Below, piece by piece: positions 49,622 through 58,068 of a stretch of 64,000 nt of DNA. Position numbers and translations under genes: made by a program. The stretch comes from Strigomonas culicis. Taxonomy: Eukaryota; Euglenozoa; Kinetoplastea; Trypanosomatida; Trypanosomatidae. The stretch's first letter is position 1, and every line of letters begins with the position of its first letter. Under the pieces are notes generated by a model. That model was not told the DNA's origin and ran no database searches. It was given only the letters and a program-made list of their open reading frames with translations. The stretch lies in NCBI GenBank assembly GCA_000482145.1, contig AUXH01000006.1, forward strand, positions 1 through 64,000, written 5' to 3'.

Positions 49622-51091
49622 TCAAACGACACCATAGATGGCGGCAATGGAACCGAACACGCAGCCCACGATACCGAGGAAGAGAAGTAGATACATGGCG
49701 AAGTACTCCATCCAGCCCACCTTCTTCAACGTCCATTGTCCGCAGTACATGGCCATAATAGGAGGGTAGATCAGGCCGACGAAGGCACCGCACAGGGAAC
49801 CGACCAGTCCAAGCACCGTCACGATGCTCGGAATGAAGAGGCCGGCCACCATCACGACGGAAGAAGAAATGGCGCACCAGAAGCAGTTCTTGTACCACGT
49901 CATGCGGTACACGTCCCACCCCATGTAATGGTAGTACACATCACGGATAGGGATCTGATGCAGCGCGAAGCCCACGCACAGCTTGATTACCATGCCGAAG
50001 TACGAGACCCACATCTCGGGAGAGTTACGAGGCTGGTACTTCAGCAGAATGGAGTCATTCACCTCGCTACCGAAGCGGCAGTACCCGAAGATGCCGGACA
50101 TGAAGTAGAAGGTGCCGCAGGTGCCCATGCCCAGGCACGCCACGAGAACCATCTTCCGGGGAGAGGCATCGTTCAACTGGTGGTAGATCTCGAATGCATT
50201 CATCTGCACAAGGCAGGCGAACAGAAGGCTTCCGAGACTCACAATGGCACCGTTACCCGTGTTGAAGTAGTGGACATCCGTCCGCCACCCGTTGACCTTC
50301 CAGTACTTGATGCAGTCCACCATCATGCACACACAGAAGAACATGACCATCACCACGGCCAGCGTGGACACGTGGCGGAGAGAGTCGACGCTCTTAAGCA
50401 GGCAAATGGGGAAAATGAGAACAAGCCAAACCATGGCTGTGATGAGACGGTTTCCGCTCTTCGTCCGCAGGTAGGCCGGCACGGAGGGGTCATCGAAGAT
50501 AGGTGTAAAAAGGTTGCCGATCGAGATCATATAGCTAACATCGATACCCAAACAGTAAAGAACAAGGAAGGCAGAGATGACCACAGACGGCCAGTAGCCG
50601 AGAATGGACTTGGCAATATCAGGGTACGTGCGCATCCCGGTCACATCGGAACAGCGGGCCATGACGTAGAGGGAGAAAATCGTGAAGAAGACGATAATGA
50701 TGAGGATGATGAGAGCCATGGCCATTCCCATGCTGTTGAAGGCAGAAGGGAGGGCAAGGATACCCGTACCAAGATTTGCACTGCCGAGTGTGAAGGCACT
50801 GGCAATGTAGCCACCCGGGGGGATCATGTACTCGAAGCAGTACTTGCACTTCAAGAGGAATCCTCGGCATCCGGTCGGTGTCGGCTTCGACTTTAGCTTG
50901 TTCTCGTCCAGTTCCTCATCGAAAGGGTCGGCATCGCATGTACGGGTGTCTTGCTTTTCGGCTGCGTCAAACACGATGTGGGCCGCGGAGACCTGTCGCT
51001 GCTCTTCACTGACGAATTGTTCAGTGTGCCCGGCGGTACGATTTGTGTCGTTCGGGTCAAACACTGAGTGTTCAGGGCGGCTTTGCGACAT
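49622..51091 (-). CDS. Amino-acid transporter (AAAP family), array copy 4, 489 aa
   Basis: Intact and first in transcription order. Same family as copies 1-3. Its N-terminus shares the EHSVFDPNDTNRTAGHTEQF segment with copies 2 and 3 but differs in the acidic region (EKQDTRTCDADPFDEELDEN). In the first membrane segment it has FTLGSANLGTGIL where the others have SATLGTGIL, a T-to-N change close to the predicted substrate path that could alter selectivity. The C-terminus is canonical. Confidence 0.93.
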   Translation of the reverse strand: MSQSRPEHSVFDPNDTNRTAGHTEQFVSEEQRQVSAAHIVFDAAEKQDTRTCDADPFDEELDENKLKSKPTPTGCRGFLLKCKYCFEYMIPPGGYIASAFTLGSANLGTGILALPSAFNSMGMAMALIILIIIVFFTIFSLYVMARCSDVTGMRTYPDIAKSILGYWPSVVISAFLVLYCLGIDVSYMISIGNLFTPIFDDPSVPAYLRTKSGNRLITAMVWLVLIFPICLLKSVDSLRHVSTLAVVMVMFFCVCMMVDCIKYWKVNGWRTDVHYFNTGNGAIVSLGSLLFACLVQMNAFEIYHQLNDASPRKMVLVACLGMGTCGTFYFMSGIFGYCRFGSEVNDSILLKYQPRNSPEMWVSYFGMVIKLCVGFALHQIPIRDVYYHYMGWDVYRMTWYKNCFWCAISSSVVMVAGLFIPSIVTVLGLVGSLCGAFVGLIYPPIMAMYCGQWTLKKVGWMEYFAMYLLLFLGIVGCVFGSIAAIYGVV

Positions 51092-51239
51092 AGTTATACG
51101 CGTGTGTAACAGTAAAAGAGATAGGATTCTTGTGTTTTTTTCGTTAAGAGAATGAAAACTAAAAAGAAATAAAAACAGAGCTTTTTTAAAAAACTGTAAA
51201 GAGATTAAGAGAGGAGTTGAAAAGAAATGAGGGGTATAT

Positions 51240-51490
51240 GAAATAGAGCAGCATGCTGTAATGGATACCAGTATCCCAAAGTGTTAGTAGAATTGGACAG
51301 CATGAGGTGGCAGTAACTAGCTTTTGTAGCAGCTGCCACCAGAAGTAGTTGGGAGTGCACGGAAACGCTAATGCAAAAAAAAAAGACCTTTCGATGTCCT
51401 CTACTTTCAGCCAGAAAGAAATAGGCCGCGGAAGAAATGTTATAGTAGCTACATGAACATCATAGAATGCGACCCAGTGTCCCACAGTGG
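51240..51490 (-). pseudogene. Truncated relic 5: 3' part of the 173-aa gene only
   Basis: Plus-strand GTATCCCAAAGTGTTAGT at about 51270 is identical to 48540-48557 in relic 4. The following DNA (CAGCTGCCACCAGAAGTAGTTGGGAGTGCA, seen in pieces) parallels the tail of the other relics. No YTM1 fragment is found next to it. A second, weaker echo of the same motif (CAGTGTCCCACAGTGGTAGG) lies near 51474. It probably marks an earlier repeat unit partly deleted at the array edge. Confidence 0.45.
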
Positions 51491-51635
51491 TAGGATCATA
51501 GTATGTAAACACGGCAGCCTCAAGCAGTGTGTTCGCTACGTCAAAATAGACACCAGCATGGAGTCAAACATACAGAGAACACAGACACAGGAAAGAGTGA
51601 GGAGTAGCGAACGAGGGGGTGAAGTGTGAGCGTAT

Positions 51636-51821
51636 TTATCTTAGACGACCCGCTGGAGCTGTCGTGAGCTCAGCAGTAGGTACGGGACCTGTGAAGGAGG
51701 TGTTGTGGTACAGAATAATGAAGGAAACAATCGCAACGAATGTCAGAAAGCCCCAGATGTAGACATCGCCGCTGTGCCATCTCCACTGCCGACGAGGAAC
51801 GTGCGCCTGTGGAAACGCCAT
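51636..51821 (-). CDS. Small single-pass membrane protein, 61 aa
   Basis: The ATG at 51821 gives MAFPQAHVPRRQWRWHSGD, one membrane helix (core YIWGFLTFVAIVSFIILY, ~21-38) and a short threonine/alanine-rich tail. A basic aromatic N-terminus ahead of a single helix is common in small ER or mitochondrial inner-membrane proteins. The frame is open upstream, but that part reads like leader sequence. It lies between the 173-aa gene and the transporter array and has no copy in the array spacers. Confidence 0.45.
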   Translation of the reverse strand: MAFPQAHVPRRQWRWHSGDVYIWGFLTFVAIVSFIILYHNTSFTGPVPTAELTTAPAGRLR

Positions 51822-52061
51822 TAGCGGTAATATCGTTGATCGAACAATCTTTGTGATGTGTTTCCGCGGAAAGGAGACCTGTTTATCAACGGTAGCAACT
51901 AGAGGAGAAATCGTAAGAAGAATGAACAATGGGGAAGAGAATGAAAAGGCGTGCTCGACAGCAATATGTAGCAAGCCCGAAGAAACGGAGCTACTATCAG
52001 TCAACTCGTACATGAAAAACAAGAATAAAACTCAAGGGCCAATTACACAGTGATGTTGCAT

Positions 52062-52583
52062 TCAAGAAGCAGAAGCAGCTGATGCATGCAAGAAAAGCAC
52101 ATTTTTTAACCATTCTGAAGAGTGAGCGCTGTGGCGGCACTGTGCGCACCCATCACTCACGACGGTTGTGGGCCGCTCCAAGCAGGAGTATTGAGGAGCG
52201 TGCTGTGACGACAGTATGAAGACTGCACCCGCGACATCCTCCTTTTCCACACACAGGGAAATGAACAAGCACTTGTCTGCCGCCATCAGATCCTCACTTG
52301 TGGAACAGAAAGTCAGTTCCGTGACGCGCAATAGCAGATGCAGCACCGACAGCTGCGGGTCGATGCACAGCTTCTTGTCGAAGGTAAAAGCGTTGTTGGC
52401 GTGAAAGAGACCAGTAAGCCACGAGCCGGGCGGGGCTCCCCCCAGCCCCACAATGGAGGAGAACGCCGGTCGCGCAGACACATGCAGCAGCGCCACTTCG
52501 TGCACCACCTCGATTGTTGGCAGGTCGTCAAGGAACAATTCAAGCACTTGATCTTTTACGGAGTAAATGGCTGTGAGAGTCAT
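52062..52583 (-). CDS. Hypothetical protein, 173 aa (donor of the 3' half of the array relics)
   Basis: The ATG at 52583 is used; further upstream the frame is open only through a GTG. The protein is leucine/valine-rich with a strand-helix feel (MTLTAIYSVKDQVLELFLDD, then VVHEVALLHVSARPAF), a glycine turn (GLGGAPPGSW) and a cysteine-containing C-terminal third. No membrane segment and no recognised family. It resembles small proteasome-assembly-chaperone-like folds in length and alternation, but this is too weak to claim. From about residue 96 (SEDLMAADK) to the end it is the source of the downstream half of the relics in the transporter spacers. Confidence 0.65.
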   Translation of the reverse strand: MTLTAIYSVKDQVLELFLDDLPTIEVVHEVALLHVSARPAFSSIVGLGGAPPGSWLTGLFHANNAFTFDKKLCIDPQLSVLHLLLRVTELTFCSTSEDLMAADKCLFISLCVEKEDVAGAVFILSSQHAPQYSCLERPTTVVSDGCAQCRHSAHSSEWLKNVLFLHASAASAS

Positions 52584-52787
52584 ACGAAGGGAATGTGTCT
52601 TGACGAAACGAAAGAAGCATAGGAGAGACTTTGGTATCCACACAACCGTGCATCACTGCATTACTGCAACGCGCACCTGCTTAAACGCAAGAAAAGATTG
52701 CTTTGCACAAGGGCAGTACTATCTCTTCTGTTCACTAGTTCACGTTTTGTTTTTTATTACTTACTTTACAATCAGAACCATCATACT

Positions 52788-54296
52788 CTAGTCGGACGCC
52801 TTCAAGTACTCGTCTGTCACAAACGCGCAGGTGCCTCTGCGCTTCAAAAGTGCCCGGTTGCTCACGAGCAGAGACACCTTATCCTGCTGTACGGACTCCA
52901 CCAGCGCAAACCCGACCACCACCGCATCCCGGATACTTTGCTCAAACTCCGAGAATGGTATCCGATGCGACGTTCCGTCTGGTAGTGTCTCGTACTCGGA
53001 AGCGTTTGACACCGCAAGAATGCGCCTTTTCAGTGTAACGTCATCAGCGGTCACGAAGTGAATGGTGGCCGCCTCCACCTTCCTCTTGGCTGTGACATCA
53101 CCCTCCACCTCATCTTCCACCATGGGCATCAGCGTGCTCATGGAATGGGCCTCGCGCCCGCCGAGCGTGGCCAGCCGCAAGCTCGCCACGTCGTACGTCA
53201 CGAGCACCGGCCTCACCGGTGAGGTCGGTGTGCCGAAGAAGTACCGCAGCCAGCGCCGTCGCTGCACCTCTGCATCCGAAAACAGCGCCGGCTGCCGCAG
53301 TGAGTCCACCAGAAAGAGACCAAAGCGCAAGTCATTGTCCCGTGGCGCATCATCCGGGACGTCCACAATCTTCCTTGCTCGCACTTCGCCGAAGCGCTCG
53401 GCGGCGCGCTGATAAAGCTTCATCCGCAGCCACGCACTCTCGACAATAAACACGCGGTCGATATCGACCGCGGAGATGACATCCAGCAGCGTGTCCAGCG
53501 GGTGGACCAGAGGCGCGTCGTGGTCGCCATGCGCCTTGGGTGGCTGCTCGGCCCGCTCCACCTCGTAGCGGTCGACGGTGCCGTAATCCAAGAAGAGGCC
53601 ACCGACGCGGCAGCGCTCATCGCGCGCGACGCGCTCCATCCCCACGCGCGCGAGCTGGCGGATGCCGTGCACGTAGAGCGGCGCATTGCTGGACCGGGTG
53701 CAGCCGGTGAACACGTGCAGCCCGGGGACAAAGGACAGCTCTTCCTCCACGTCCAGCGGGTACTGCACACAGAAGAGCGACAGGCATGTCGCACACCCAA
53801 AGCAGGGATGGGACGGCTCCCCGTCCAGCAGCAGGGGGTGGTACCCGAGCCGCACGGCGTACTGCAGGAGCCAACTGATGTAGTGACTCTTGCCGCACTG
53901 GCGCCGGTCGCTCACGAAGAGTATGCGGGGTCCCATCGACTCGTTGCGCTTCGCATTCGCGCGCGCGTGCTCCAGATGGGCGTGGATATCCAGCAGCGAG
54001 TGCATCCAGACGGACGCGGTGAGGGTCACGAAACTCCGCTGCAGTGTCCTCACGGCGCCCGTCACGGTGATGGTGCACCCCGTCACGGAAAACACGCGGA
54101 AGAAGCGCCCCGGGGGGAGCACCACGGGCTGCTCCAGCGGCACCTCCTTGCCGCCGATCTCCGCCCACGCCTCGCTCTCGTTGTGCGACCTGTAGAGAAT
54201 GAGCTTCGTCCCATCCTGCTCGCGCGGCGTCGTGATGCGCAGCTCCCCGTACTTGGGGACGACAAACTCTTTGCTTTCTTGTTTAGAAACCTGCAT
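52788..54296 (-). CDS. CLP1: Clp1-like protein of the mRNA 3'-end/tRNA processing machinery, 502 aa
   Basis: Three-domain Clp1 layout. The N-terminal beta-rich domain (~10-85) has ELRITTP and a GCTITVTGAV strand, followed by a linker helix (HSLLDIHAHLEHARANAK) typical of Clp1. The central P-loop domain starts GPRILFVSDRRQCGKSHY. The C-terminal domain has RRILAVSNAS and a VVGFALVESVQQDKVSLLVS block as in Clp1. The Walker A is altered: canonical GxxxxGK[S/T] reads SDRRQCGKS (129-137), so the first glycine is lost, but GKS remains. Clp1 belongs to cleavage factor II and, as a kinase, to tRNA splicing. Kinase activity is doubtful here. An inserted acidic/histidine loop (~265-280) is unusual. Confidence 0.75.
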   Translation of the reverse strand: MQVSKQESKEFVVPKYGELRITTPREQDGTKLILYRSHNESEAWAEIGGKEVPLEQPVVLPPGRFFRVFSVTGCTITVTGAVRTLQRSFVTLTASVWMHSLLDIHAHLEHARANAKRNESMGPRILFVSDRRQCGKSHYISWLLQYAVRLGYHPLLLDGEPSHPCFGCATCLSLFCVQYPLDVEEELSFVPGLHVFTGCTRSSNAPLYVHGIRQLARVGMERVARDERCRVGGLFLDYGTVDRYEVERAEQPPKAHGDHDAPLVHPLDTLLDVISAVDIDRVFIVESAWLRMKLYQRAAERFGEVRARKIVDVPDDAPRDNDLRFGLFLVDSLRQPALFSDAEVQRRRWLRYFFGTPTSPVRPVLVTYDVASLRLATLGGREAHSMSTLMPMVEDEVEGDVTAKRKVEAATIHFVTADDVTLKRRILAVSNASEYETLPDGTSHRIPFSEFEQSIRDAVVVGFALVESVQQDKVSLLVSNRALLKRRGTCAFVTDEYLKASD

Positions 54297-54483
54297 TCTA
54301 GAAGAGTCAGAAGGAGAGAGAGAGAAAGGGGTGAGAAAGGAAGGGATGCACAGAGGATTTCACTTCAGCTTCTTCGCAATCAGACGAGCAAACGATAATT
54401 CGCACGATCAAGACTGTTGATAGCGCAAGCCTTACACTGCCAACTTACAATAACACAACTACTATCCGTCAGTATAGCACTCC

Positions 54484-54906
54484 TTACACTTCCTTCGCCT
54501 CCAGAATCCAGCTGTTGTAACCAGCCGGCAGCTGCGGTGCGGGCGCCTCCGGTTGATCTAGCAGCTCCTCCTCCGGAGGCCCGCCGCTTCTCGATGTCAT
54601 TCGCCGCAGCAAGTGTGCCTCTTGCAACACCTGTGCGACCGCTAGGAGGACCTTCGTATCGTTCTGCAGCATGCCCTTTGCACTCTCTCTCTCCTGCGGG
54701 TCATCCACCTGACGCCGCAGCTCCTTTATGATACTGTAGACGTCTCCCGTGCTGATGCCTTGAACTGACTCGGGCAGGTGAGCGGGTGGGAGAGGAGGCA
54801 GCGGGTAGTTTTCGGGAACGCCTTGTTCCGCATCGTTGGCATCGTCATAGGAACTAGAGCTGACGTCACTTCCTCTTTCGAAATCAGAAAACGCGTCGTC
54901 GTCCAT
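54484..54906 (-). CDS. Small acidic protein with CstF64-hinge-like helix, 140 aa
   Basis: The ATG at 54906 starts MDDDAFSDFERGSD, an acidic serine-rich head. A proline stretch (YPLPPLPPAHLP) follows, then a helical block (~65-110): VYSIIKELRRQVDDP, AKGMLQNDTKVLLAVAQVL, QEAHLLRRM. That block has the spacing of the hinge domain of CstF64 (Rna15), the site bound by CstF77 and symplekin (EQMFELMKQM, ARNMLLQNPQLAYALLQAQ). No RRM is present, unlike full CstF64. Its neighbour upstream in the unit is CCDC39 and downstream is the Clp1-like gene. The assignment is by motif only. Confidence 0.6.
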   Translation of the reverse strand: MDDDAFSDFERGSDVSSSSYDDANDAEQGVPENYPLPPLPPAHLPESVQGISTGDVYSIIKELRRQVDDPQERESAKGMLQNDTKVLLAVAQVLQEAHLLRRMTSRSGGPPEEELLDQPEAPAPQLPAGYNSWILEAKEV

Positions 54907-55226
54907 GTGTAGTGAAGGGCACCTGTTGCAAACTAAGAAAAAAAAAGTACAGAGAGGTAAGTAGAGGAAAACGATACAATAGTGAGTCAGAGTCACAACT
55001 CAAAAGAAAAAAAAAAAAGCAACCCCATCTAACGAAGAAACAAAAAACATACACACGAAATAAGCATAGAGTTTTTTTTTTTGTTTTACAGATGAAACCA
55101 AATCCAGAGCGTACATTTGCGAGTTTTAAATAGTACAAGTGTTGTTTTGTTCTATTTTACATGTTCATTTATACATTGATCATTGATTACAAATCGGCGT
55201 TTATAAACCATCTACCAAGGAAGCTA
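54907..55226. other. Intergenic spacer, no supported gene
   Basis: AT-rich spacer with plus-strand poly-A near 55006-55018 and a T10 tract near 55071-55082. No gene was seen. Confidence 0.45.
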
Positions 55227-57806
55227 TTATTGGCTGGGCAACGGCAGGTTCGCCGCCATGACGGCGGTCTTCACTACCTCGACCACCTCTTCGCCCGCCT
55301 TCTGCGTGCAGTCGAGCAGTCGGCGGACGATGAGGGAAAGCCGATCACGGTTTTCTTGGAGCGCAATGTCCCTTTTCATTTCCTCGGCGACAACCGCACT
55401 TGCTTTCTCGTAGGCCCGCTCGTAGCGCTCGGTCGCCTCGCGGCTTTGCGCCACCTCCTGGTTCGCCTGGCCGCACTCGCGCTGCAGCGCCTCCACCATG
55501 CGACCCATCTGCTCCCTCGCGACACGCAGCTCCTCGAGCTCCGCCCGCTTGTTGTCGCGCGTCAGCTCGTAGTCGTTCGACTCGTACGACTTCTTGCTCA
55601 TGAGGGTCTTGAGCTCTCTAAATTTGGCTTGCAGGATCTTCTTGGTCTGCACCGCCTCGTCCCCCTCCGACACCTTGGCGAACTTCTGCTTGTAGTTCGA
55701 GTTGCTCGCCTTGATGACCGAGATGGTCTTCTCGAGCTTGAGGATCTCCTTCTCCATGCGCTTGATCCGCGTGTCGAGCGAGTCGCCGCGGTACTGCAGG
55801 TCCTCGCGCTCCTTGGCCGACGCAATGACGAGCTGCGCCTGCGACAGCCGCGCCTGCGCGGGGTCCATCCTGCCGACGAGCACCTCGTGCCGGTTGCGGA
55901 TCGCCTTGAGGCTGCGGAGCCGCTCCTGCAGCTCGCTCTGCAGCGCGCGGCGCTCCTCCTCCGCCAGCTTCGCCTCCATCTTGAGCATGCTCTGGTGCAC
56001 CGCGATCTCCGTCTCGCGCTCCTGCACGTCGGCGGCGAGCTGCGCCTTGCGCTGCTCCAGGTCCACGAGCCTCTCGCTCTTCTGCTGCAGCTGCCGCTTG
56101 AGGCGGCTCAGCTGCAGCTCGATCGTGCCGATCTGCACCAGCTCGTCCTCGCGCTGCTGCTCCAGCTTCCGCATCTCCTGCTCGCTGTGGCCCACCTCCA
56201 GGTTGATGGTCATGATGCGCTCCGCTGCGCGGGCCTTGGTCCCCTCGAGCTTCTCCATGTCCATCTTGGACCGCCGCAGCTCCTCTCGCACGCGCTTCAC
56301 CTGCTGGTCCAGCACCTTGTACTGCTGCTCCAGCTCGTCGTGCGTGGACTGCAGCAGATTGATCTTCTCGTGCAGCTCCCTCCGCTCGTCCTCGGTCCGC
56401 TCGCCCTTCGCGCGGTTGACGCGCTTCTCCATCTGCTGCACGCTAAACTCGATGTTGTAGAGCACGCCCTGCTGCGTGAAGGACTCGCTGTCCAGCTGGT
56501 TCACCTTGGCGGCCAGGTTCTTCCCCTGCGCCTGGGCGCCACTAATATGTGCGAGAAGGGTGTTCTGCGACTCGCGCACCTTCGCCAGGCCCTGGTTCGA
56601 CGAGAACTGCTGCTTCTTGAGCTGCTCAATGTCCTTCTCCAGGTTCTTGCTCGTCTTGTCCGCGTCCGCGAGCAGCTGCGTGATGAGCTCCGTCTGCAGC
56701 TGCATGTCCGCCGCCGCGTCCATCTCGCCGTCCAGCCGGCTGGCAGCCTCCTCACGGCGCTTCTCGATCGCGACGAGCTCCGCGGCGCGGCGCACGAGGT
56801 TCTCCTTCATGTCCTGCAGCTGCGTGAGCAGGCTCCGCTTGTCGCGCAGGGCGCGTGCCACGCGCTCGCGCATCGCGCTGACCTCGTCCTCTATCTCCTG
56901 CACCTGCTGCGCGACGGGGGGGATGGCGTCGCGGTACTGCTGCGCCTGCCGCTCCCGCTCCTCGATGGTATAGTTGATCACCTGCGTCTCTTCATTCGCG
57001 TCGTCCAACTCCTTCTGCAGCTCGCGCTTCATGTCCTCCCGCTGCTGCACCCAGGCCGTGCCCTCCGCGTACTGCTGCGCGGCCACCTGGATCGCATTGT
57101 CTCGATCGGCAATCGTGCGAACCACATTTTCCCACTCGTCCAGCAGACCGCCGCGGTCCTCGTGGATCTTGCGGTACTCGTCTGCGCACCGGTCGAGCTC
57201 GACCTGGGTGTGCTGCGTGGCGAGGATTTCCTCGTCTAATTGCTTCTGCTCCTGCGCCACCTTCTTGATGAGCTTGTCGATCGTGAGCTGCATCTGCTTG
57301 AGCTTCGCCTCGTCCTGTTTCGAGTACTGCGCAATGGCCAGCTCGTCCTCCTCCTTCTGCCGACGCGCCTCGTCCCACTGCTCGAGCTCCTCCTGGTTGA
57401 AGTCCATCGCCTCCTTGAGCTCCTCGATCTTGAGGTTGCCTTGAAAGATTTGGTTCTGCAAGGACGTCATCTTGTCGCGCAGGCCCTCCTCGTCACGCTC
57501 CAGCTCCGTCTTCTTCTGCTGGAGCCGCCCGCACTCGCGCTCCATCAGCTTCCGCATATTCTCTTCGGACATCAACTCGCGCCGCTTCGACTCCACGAGG
57601 CTCTGTGTGTTGACAATTTCAGCACGGACATTGCCGAGGTGCTCCTTCATGAATTGCAGCCGCTTCTTCTGATCGTCAATCCCACGTGCCTTCTCCTCCA
57701 GCTGCGCCTCGTTGCGCGACAGCTGAGCGGTGAGCTCCTTGTTCACCTTGTTCAGCATCTCCAGAGGCAGCGCCTCCGCTGTCGCGTCTATAACATCGAG
57801 GTTCAT
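55227..57806 (-). CDS. CCDC39: Axonemal 96-nm ruler protein CCDC39/FAP59
   Basis: The product is 859 aa from the ATG at 57806; the upstream 54 codons translate the CT-rich leader. It is an almost continuous coiled coil with family-specific landmarks: EEKARGIDDQKKRLQFMKEH near the start, LDRCADEYRKIHEDR, WENVVRTIADRDNAI, YNIEFSVQQMEKRVNRAKGE (human: YSQDFHIQQVERRMSRLKGE), LDTRIKRMEKEILKLEKT, SNSNYKQKFAKVSEGD and a C-terminus ending NLPLPSQ. With CCDC40/FAP172 it forms the molecular ruler that sets the 96-nm spacing of radial spokes, inner dynein arms and the nexin-dynein complex. It agrees with a flagellated organism. The length is somewhat below human CCDC39 (about 940 aa). Confidence 0.93.
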   Translation of the reverse strand: MNLDVIDATAEALPLEMLNKVNKELTAQLSRNEAQLEEKARGIDDQKKRLQFMKEHLGNVRAEIVNTQSLVESKRRELMSEENMRKLMERECGRLQQKKTELERDEEGLRDKMTSLQNQIFQGNLKIEELKEAMDFNQEELEQWDEARRQKEEDELAIAQYSKQDEAKLKQMQLTIDKLIKKVAQEQKQLDEEILATQHTQVELDRCADEYRKIHEDRGGLLDEWENVVRTIADRDNAIQVAAQQYAEGTAWVQQREDMKRELQKELDDANEETQVINYTIEERERQAQQYRDAIPPVAQQVQEIEDEVSAMRERVARALRDKRSLLTQLQDMKENLVRRAAELVAIEKRREEAASRLDGEMDAAADMQLQTELITQLLADADKTSKNLEKDIEQLKKQQFSSNQGLAKVRESQNTLLAHISGAQAQGKNLAAKVNQLDSESFTQQGVLYNIEFSVQQMEKRVNRAKGERTEDERRELHEKINLLQSTHDELEQQYKVLDQQVKRVREELRRSKMDMEKLEGTKARAAERIMTINLEVGHSEQEMRKLEQQREDELVQIGTIELQLSRLKRQLQQKSERLVDLEQRKAQLAADVQERETEIAVHQSMLKMEAKLAEEERRALQSELQERLRSLKAIRNRHEVLVGRMDPAQARLSQAQLVIASAKEREDLQYRGDSLDTRIKRMEKEILKLEKTISVIKASNSNYKQKFAKVSEGDEAVQTKKILQAKFRELKTLMSKKSYESNDYELTRDNKRAELEELRVAREQMGRMVEALQRECGQANQEVAQSREATERYERAYEKASAVVAEEMKRDIALQENRDRLSLIVRRLLDCTQKAGEEVVEVVKTAVMAANLPLPSQ

Positions 57807-57853
57807 CCCTGTGCTCTGTTTTAATGTAACCAAAGCAGGTTTCGTAGTAACTC

Positions 57854-57869
57854 CTACAAACAGCAATAG

Positions 57870-57900
<31 letters not shown>
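57854..57900 (-). promoter_or_regulatory. CT-repeat polypyrimidine tract and predicted trans-splice acceptor of CCDC39
   Basis: Plus 57873-57900 is (AG)14, that is (CT)14 on the sense strand. It is followed by TTGTCTATTGCTGTTTGTAG, with the AG at plus 57854-57855. The leader to the ATG would be 47 nt. It supports both the start choice and trans-splicing, and as a microsatellite it is likely length-variable. Confidence 0.6.
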
Positions 57901-57903
<3 letters not shown>

Positions 57904-58068
57904 CGTGTATCCTCATAAAGTTCAAGAAGATGGATGTCGTCACACACAGACATGCCCACAGACATCATTTAATATATATTGAAGACAAGAAGAATAGATG
58001 CTGGAGGTTTTGTAACTGGATATTCGATTGATCGCTTTGAATGTATTAGATATTAAAAAAAACGATAA

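Noticed and set aside
55161..57239. 692-codon leucine-rich open frame on the plus strand
   Set aside because: It is the antisense shadow of the CCDC39 coiled coil: leucine and arginine runs arise from the complement of Gln/Glu/Lys codons. The plus strand has no other gene in the window.
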